A DNA stretch of 64,000 nt from Henckelia pumila (Eukaryota; Streptophyta; Magnoliopsida; Lamiales; Gesneriaceae). Of the stretch, positions 57,304 through 64,000 are shown piece after piece. Below the pieces are notes generated by a model that saw nothing but the letters and a program-made list of their open reading frames with translations, searched no databases and was not told the origin of the DNA. Numbering within the stretch: position 1 is the first letter of the stretch; every line of letters starts with the position of its first letter. A program made the translations under genes and the position numbers. Where the stretch lies: NCBI RefSeq assembly GCF_033568475.1, contig NW_027331831.1:12648001-12712000 (forward strand), given 5' to 3'.

Positions 57304-60006
57304 TGTAAGGACCAAAAATATTAAGTTATTAATTACGGGATTTGAGATTTAAATTTTGAATATGTGGACATATTACTTTGAAGAATTTCAGAAATTAAAA
57401 ATTTAATTTCGGGTCAAAAATATTTAATTTGAGGATTTTTCGAATTTTAAGATTTTAATATCCGGAATTCTTAAATTAAAAGATTAAAAATATGTGAATT
57501 GATATTTATGGAATTTAAGATGTAAATTCCAAGATTATAAATATCAAGGATTGACTTTGAGGATGAAATCCGAGCAAGGGCCAATTTGCAAATATTGAGA
57601 AAGTCAAGGACTAAAATGCGATAATGTTTGAAATGATTTAATTTTAATCCAAAAATATTTAATTTGAGAATATTTAGAGTTTAGAATTAAATTCTATTAT
57701 TCTTAAATTATTTAGGATTAAAATTGAATTAAATCGCTTGTCCATGGACTGATTTTCAATTAGGCCAAAGTTCAGGGACCAAAGTATAATTTTTCCTTGA
57801 AACTTGTGTTTTAAACGTGTAAAGAGTGAAAAGGGATAAGAATGTTCAGAAGCAAACGAAAGAAAGGGAAAGAAGGGTTCCAAGTTCATTTTTGACCTTT
57901 CAACCTCCAATAAAAATCGATCCGCCCTGTAGAATTTTCGATTGATCATATATTTGCGATCACAGCTCCGAGTGCTTCGTTTTAACGTAAGTTTTATGAA
58001 TTTCTATCATGTTTGAATTTTAAGTTGTTGTTAGAATTAAGATTTGATTGTATAAATGTGTTCTAGCATATACGACGATAGCATATCTAAGACGGATCGA
58101 GAAAATATCGTCGTTTGGACATGTTTTCGAATTTATGAAGAATTTTGAGAAATCTGAATTTTCTTGATTGATATGTACGTGTATGTGCTGCAAATTTGAG
58201 GAAGTTATCGTGTTAAGGTAGTGATGACATTGATGTTAATGTGTTTGGAATTTCGGTTTCGAACCGTTACGTCGTCGGTTTTGATTTTGGATTGAACAAT
58301 CAAGTCATATAGTTGTTTCGGATTTTATGAGATGGGAATGGGAGTGAAAGATGATGTTAAGCTATGTTACTAATTCATTTCAGAATTGAATGTGAAGATA
58401 TCGAAGTCGAATCGACGAGTTCGAGCTGTTTGAACAATCAAAGTTGAATCAAGCATTTGATCAACTATCAACTTCGATGAGCAAGCTTGGCATGAATAGC
58501 AGTTTAAATACGCCATCAGATTGAAGCTAGCAAGCATGAATATGTCAATACGACGATTGAAAAGTATGATTCGACATTATCCTCGCCAGGTAGAATAACT
58601 CGAGAACGTGGTGGTTTTCGAGTTTTCCTAAAATCACATACTTAATTGTTTATATGCATTCATATGAATTGCTGTTTGTTATTGCTTGGCTTGATTAAAT
58701 GATTTGAGTGTTCAAGATGTTTTACAGTAGTAATGCATACAGATTATGTTGCATTTATCTTGAACCCTACCTTGAACAACACAGAGGGCAGATTGGCCTA
58801 GAGTGCATATGACGTTTGGAGGGCTGTAGTTGAGTGGAATGGAATGTAGATTTACTTCCAGAGCTAGAAGACTCACTATAGTTGCACCAAAGTCAGGGGA
58901 TTTGAGATATTTAACGCCACCTCGATTGGATAAGTTGGTGGTCAGTTAAAGATTTTATTTTCCCGGGATCCCAAGAACTAAGCTTTATTGGTATCAGATT
59001 TGATAGCCTATTCCTTGAAACATGCATTGCATTTATGCATTAACCTAGAAATTTCTATGGTTTAGATTATGCGTTTATAAATGCTAGCATGTGATTATAT
59101 GTCATTCAAGATATGAATGTATTTATATGATTGATTTGATATTGCTGTAAATGAATAGTTATGTTATATGAATGAAGATTCGATTATGCTTCTATGATTG
59201 ACATGTTCTTACATGTTTGAGATTTAAGATTATTATGACATATAGATTCAGTATGCTTAAGTAATGTATATACATGTCTTTCATACTGAGAATTATATTC
59301 TCACCGGAGTTATCCGGCTGTTGCTTTGTTTGTATTTGTGCATTGCATCAGGTTGGGGTATGATCAAGTCAGACATAGCTTGGATAGCTCGATATTGAGA
59401 GATTTAGAACGTGGTGACTCGGGTTTAAGAATTAGATTGTGATGTTAACCTTGTGATCTTGAAGCATTAGAATGGTTTGGACCTTAGAACTTGACTTGAT
59501 CTTGTTATATTGTACTTTGCAAAAATGTATAAGATGTTTATACTTTAAGAATCATGCTCTACTTTGTTTCTTTTACAAATATCATCTTAGATTTTATTTG
59601 AGATGATTAATGTTGGTACACATCAGAAATGCATGGGACAGATCTATTTAACATGCTAGTAACTTTGAATTTTGTTGTAGTCTTTGGTAATTTTTGTAAA
59701 TTTCTGCACCAACCCATCTTGGGATAATAAGCATAACGTTTTATTGAAAACTCTGATTCGAGTGAGGTTGGCGGCATTGGAAATCTAAGACAGAGATCTA
59801 CAACTTTTATGTTGAGCATGTGTCCAAATTCTATGTGCATATGTTCAGCCAGAACTGCTCTCGCTCGAGCACATGTAGATGTCGCTCGAGCGAGGCACTA
59901 GTTTTAAACAAAAATCAGTCTTTGATTTTATTGTTTCTAGTTTGATTCAATTATGATTAATTGTTAATTTGCCCTAAGAAAATATTAGAAACCCGAGGTC
60001 CCCACA
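57304..60006 (+). repeat. 3' LTR of the Tekay-like element
   Basis: 2703 bases, with many substitutions and a few small indels relative to 41310-44018. It keeps the CTCGCTCGAGC palindrome near its end (about 59863-59897) and ends in CCCACA followed by the target duplication AAGTA. Confidence 0.95.
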
Positions 60007-60747
60007 AAGTATGTCGAAGAAATTACAAAAATCTTCTGAGCGAGCTCGTTTCCTAGAAACCCATCAAAGCTCGCACATAGCACCAGTGATGGTGACAAAT
60101 GCCACAACTTTAGAAGATCAAATAGCAAATCTGACGAAGGCAATTGAGGGACTCTCAAGACATGTTCAAGAACAAGACTCCCAAATTATGAAATTGATGG
60201 ACAAGATAGACCATACTGATGCAAGTCACATGGACAAACAAGGTAAAACTAATGGTGAAACTGAGTCATCGTTGAAGAAAAAGGGAAAAGAACATACCAA
60301 AGATTTACATTTTTCTCTTGATGGGTCAGTTCCTGTAGACCAGTTAAAAGACTTCATCATGGGTACTATCAAAGAAAAACTTGACAGAAGCTCCAATTCA
60401 TCTCTCACCTATGCCAAGCCATACTCGCAAAAGATCTATGACTTGAGGATGCCCACTGGTTACCAACCTCCAAAGTTTCAGCAATTCGATGGCAAAGGAA
60501 ATCCAAAGCAACATGTGGCTCATTTCATCGAGAAATGTAACAATGCTGGGACATACGGAGATTACCTGGTCAAACAATTTGTCCGATCACTAAAAGGGAA
60601 TGCGTTTGATTGGTACACTGATCTGGAGCCATGCTCGATTAATAGTTGGAAACAACTAGAACAAGAATTTATCAATCGATTCTACAGTACTCGACGAATA
60701 GTTAGCATGATCGAGCTAACAAACTCGCGACAATGAAAAGAAGAACC

Positions 60748-63700
60748 TGTAGCACCTAAAAATCTAATCTACTAAATCGCATGCATTTATATTAAATAAA
60801 TATTATGATTATTATTTTTAAGTTTAATCGATTTAAATTTTGTTATTTGAATTATGTGTTAATAAAATATTAATTATTTATTCAAATGATTTTATTATAC
60901 CAGCTATTTAATTTATATTGTAATTGTTTAAGTTTAATTGTCTAAATGATCTTTATTGTGTAACTTAATTGTTTTAGATATTTTAAAGGTTAGCTTGCTT
61001 AATTAAATGATTCTAATTATTTAGTTATTTAAATTATTTTAAAATTCCTAGATTATTTATTTAAATGTTTTTATCTGTCCAAATCATTTTAAAGGTTTTT
61101 ATACCGCTTGTGTATTTATTTAAATTAATTTTAAATGTTCGTCTAGTTGTTTAAATTATTTTAATTGCTCTGCTATTATTTAAATATTTCATTTATTGTC
61201 GTGACATCAAAATATTTAAAGTGTTGATTTTAATTCCTAAGATAGTGCCTAAATTCATTTTCAATAATTATGATTTTTAATTGCTTGGAATTAATTGTTT
61301 AAGTTTTCTTTAAAGTTTAAGTGCTCAAATAATTTAAGTTATTTATTATTGAGATTTTTGAGACAGTGTCTTCCGGTTCCAGTGTTCGGCGATGGTGGAT
61401 TTTGGTGGTGAATTCCAGAATTTTATTTTTAAAAAAAAATTTAGTAGAGAGGAGGAGAAAATTAGATGAGAGTTTGAAAGTTAGAAGTTTTCGGGTATCA
61501 GAAATCATTTTTTTATATCGCAATATTAGGCTTATTCTTTAACTTTTTCAAAAGTTAAAATTTTCTTAAACCCCGATTAGTAAAACCCATTATAATATTT
61601 TTAATTTGGGATTTTTAAACTTGAGAATTTTATAAGTGTAAGTTTAGTAGGCAAAAAGTTGTTGTACTTTAAAGTTGTACTTTTTAAAGCAACACTCACA
61701 CATACTTTTAAATACTTACACCTATGCTTACACACACATGTACACACTACACACTCAAACTTTTTAAAAAATAAAATATAACATTTCACAAACCCTAGCC
61801 CCATTTCTCCCAAGTAGCCGCCCCTCTCTTTTCCCTTTCTCCCCCCATCGGCCATCCCTCTATTTGAAGCTCCAGCCGCCGCCGTCGCCGGGAAGCCACC
61901 TAGGGAGGTCCACCTAGCTGTTGGTTCGAGTGTCCAGCCCTTTCCCTCTCTTTGGTTCAAAATTTTGGTAGTAATAGTCAAGGCAAGTGTATGCATTTCC
62001 TTGGGCATTCAAGCTAGCTATTATGTTTTTGCACCTAATCTCTTCTTTAATTTTTGAAATGCTTGTAATTATATGTATGATAGGGTTCGGTTTTCACCAT
62101 GTTCAGTAGGGTTCATGTTAGTTTCGATTTTTTTTATTTTAATGGCTTTTAAGGAGTTGTATGGTGATTTATGATTGGAGACATGAGGTGTTTTGAATGC
62201 ATATTGGCATTTTCAAAAATTCAGAAGTTACATGCCCTATAATTAGAGATTTTTGCATGTGTTAGGGCTGATATTGAATTGTGTATGGAGCATTTTGATG
62301 ATTTGCATTGGGCTTGATTGATTGTCCTGAGTTGATGCATTTTGGTGCATGTTCAAGTTGTTTTATAAATGTGGAGTTGAAGTGTGGTTGAGGGCTGCCT
62401 AGGTGTTTGGGGTAAGTCCTAAGAGATGTTAATAAGTGTGTTTGGTGGTTTTGAAGGAGGTAGAAGTGAGGAAAAAGGTCTTGGGTTTGTTTCCTCAAAG
62501 TAGAAGGGTTGTAAGGTGATGTTTCCTTTGGGCAGGGGTGTCTGAATTCGGGGCAGGGGAGGCACTAAATCAGGTCTGGTCGGGTCATGGTCTGGTCCTA
62601 GTCAAGTTTATGATGTTGTGGCTGCGTCGTTATAAAATGGGCTCGTTTCAGTTAAGATTTGGATAAGTTAAGGGTCTTTTAAGTTTAAGGTGTTGGTGCA
62701 GAATTTTCTAGAGTATAATGGGCTGTCCGGAAATGTTTTTTATTTGGGTTGCTTGGGCTGTCAAATGAAGTCATAACCTATTCCTAAGGTTAGTTTGTAG
62801 TGTTTGGAGAGTTTCGGTTTGAGCGAGGTCGATTTCGGTTAAGGTAAGAACAAGTTATGGGCTTTTCGGTTTGATTGATCGGGCTATGCCTTGTTGGTAA
62901 GAATTGGAGTTAAAATTGGAAATTTCACCTAGGGGCAGCCAATCTATCACCCAATACCCACATTTTGTGTTGAGTTTCATTTTCTAAAGTTGCATAATTG
63001 TCTGCTTGAGTCTCGTCTTTGAGCCGAGCGAATGTTTACAAAGCGAGTCGTTTTTATTCATGCATGCTAAGTATTTTGAGTCGAGTCAAAGAAGGAAAAA
63101 GAAAATATTTTTTTTGAACAAAGTGAGTTGATTGTGACAAGATAGGGTATTGATGGGTTGGGGGATGCCTCACTCACTTGCCAAATAGACGGGTAGAACG
63201 AGATCGGGAGACATCCCGGGATTCCTACAAAAATAGATGGGTAGTGTGAGATCCGGAGAAATCTTGGGATCCCTACCAAATGACAGATAAAGGGGTAAGT
63301 TGCGTCGGGAGAAATCTCGGCGTCTTGCCGGCATAGTGCACTGCAGCCATTGATCGATAAAAAACAGAGGGTCACAATTCAAGGATCTAAGTTTACAATT
63401 TACAGTTTTAGTTTCAGTATTAGTTTGACTCGTCTTAATTTATTCAGTTTTCAGTCATGCATGAGTTTCAGTTAAGTTAAGAAAGTTCAAGAGTTTCATA
63501 GCGTGAGTTGGAGTGAGTTCATTGTTTACAGGTTGTCTCATTTTCTTGTAGCATGTGTATTTTTACAGCTTAAGTTTCAAGTATATTATGTACAGTATTT
63601 TGAGTATTTCTGCAGTTAATTTAAACCCTTGTTATTACACTGTTTATACTTGCTGAGTCATTAGACTCACTATGCTTGTTTGTTTTCCAGGTGAGGAGGA

Positions 63701-64000
63701 GTACCTAGGGACCGAGGGGCAGGATCCTCGAGTTTGAGGTCGCTGGCGGTGCAAGGCCCTATGACCGTTGCTGTTTTTTTTAAAGTTCTGCATAAGACTA
63801 TGTTTGAAATAAAGAATTTTACTATGAGTACTTTCAGTATTCGCCAGGATGTGTTTCCCTGTGCTTGAATTTTAGTCTTGAAATTTGTTGTCGCTATTAT
63901 TGCAACCGTGTGGGGTTGCCTTTCTTTCCGGAGTTTATGAATATCGCAGTTTGAATTTCTTTTTATCACGTTTATTTTTTTATGTTGGAATTGCTGTGTG
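60748..64000 (+). repeat. Start of another long-LTR gypsy element (runs off the window)
   Basis: The gypsy gag is cut at TGTAGCACCTAAAAATC (60748). The following 3.2 kb looks like a long plant gypsy LTR: an AT-rich U3, then a short C-rich leader-like part with CCGCCGCCGTCGCC (about 61870-61890). Further on come repeated phrases GGGAGA(C/A)ATC(C/T)(C/T)GGGAT with intervening TAGA(C/T)GGGTAG (about 63185-63330) and CCAGGTGAGGAGGAGTACC (about 63688). No second copy, primer site or target duplication is inside the window, so the end is unknown. Frames within it show no domain. Confidence 0.6.

Larger units (their letters stand above)
41310..60006 (+). mobile_element. Decayed Tekay-like Ty3/gypsy element with long LTRs
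   Basis: LTRs of 2709 bases (41310-44018) and 2703 bases (57304-60006) begin TGTAAGG and end CCCACA. The target duplication AAGTA is at 41305-41309 and 60007-60011. The primer site TGGTATCAGAGC (initiator tRNA-Met) follows the left LTR. After removing the copia element nested inside, only about 3.8 kb of internal sequence remains. It has no long frame but retains integrase traces. The LTRs differ at many positions, so this is an older insertion. Confidence 0.95.
41231..60736 (+). pseudogene. Gypsy gag split by an 18.7-kb nested insertion
   Basis: The start (ATG at 41231) and leader are separated from the rest by the Tekay-like element at 41310-60006. The gag body resumes at 60007; the frame opening at 60011 has 241 codons. 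It has a coiled-coil N-part (LEDQIANLTKAIEGLSRHVQ) and a retrotransposon gag domain from about residue 145 on (PKFQQFDGKGNPKQHVAHF, LKGNAFDWYTDLEP, FINRFYSTRR). It ends in TGA at 60734-60736, where the family usually has Trp, and only a few codons later the sequence is cut by the next element at 60748. The frame of the ATG at 41231 does not run on into the open frame beyond the insertion. Protease and pol are absent from the window. Confidence 0.8.

Noticed and set aside
61601..62008. 135-codon - strand frame and others in 60748-64000
   Set aside because: Located in LTR-like DNA, with no domain or splice context.

Overview
The window is nuclear DNA of a flowering plant. It has multi-intron genes with GT-AG splicing, an AT-rich background, a plant-type cytosolic ribosomal protein gene, many plant transposon families and a nuclear copy of plant mitochondrial rRNA. 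The species cannot be named from sequence alone; a eudicot is likely.

Only two ordinary host genes are convincing. A 23-exon XRN2/XRN3-type 5'-3' exoribonuclease gene lies on the + strand (5543-15491, about 871 aa). The 60S ribosomal protein L13 gene lies on the - strand (35574-34404, 207 aa in four coding exons plus a 5'UTR intron). A third transcription unit (17608-19032) encodes fragments of a CACTA (En/Spm) transposase and may be a relic or a chimeric gene.

Layout. 1-5132: a roughly 2.95 kb segment in tandem duplicate, with a broken PIF/Harbinger transposase, an LTR-like leader and a palindromic MITE. 5133-5345: a SINE-like insert. 5543-15491: the XRN gene, with a complete TRIM retroelement in intron 14. 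16338-16705: a MITE whose relative sits inverted at 32395-32676. 17593-20142: CACTA remnant interrupted by a hAT-type MITE. 20143-30440: a complete, very young Ty3/gypsy element of the Tat type on the - strand, with 435-bp LTRs differing at one base and target duplication ATTGA. It has gag-pol on one strand, a spliced gypsy-type ORF on the opposite strand, and a frameshift between RT and RNase H. 30798-31011: joined pieces of mitochondrial 18S and 26S rRNA. 34404-36300: RPL13. 36427-40198: a cluster of MITEs. 40230-60747: a three-level nest, in which a gypsy gag is split by a decayed Tekay-like element with 2.7-kb LTRs (TSD AAGTA), which is itself split by an Angela-like copia element with 1861-bp LTRs (TSD TCTTC). 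60748-64000: the start of another long-LTR element that runs off the window.

The window is mostly a record of layered insertions around two housekeeping genes. No new multi-gene system is evident. The most unusual items are the antisense spliced gene of the Tat element, the chimeric mitochondrial rRNA insert, the XRN protein that lacks the plant zinc knuckle, and three hAT MITEs that share ends but carry different subterminal motif arrays.
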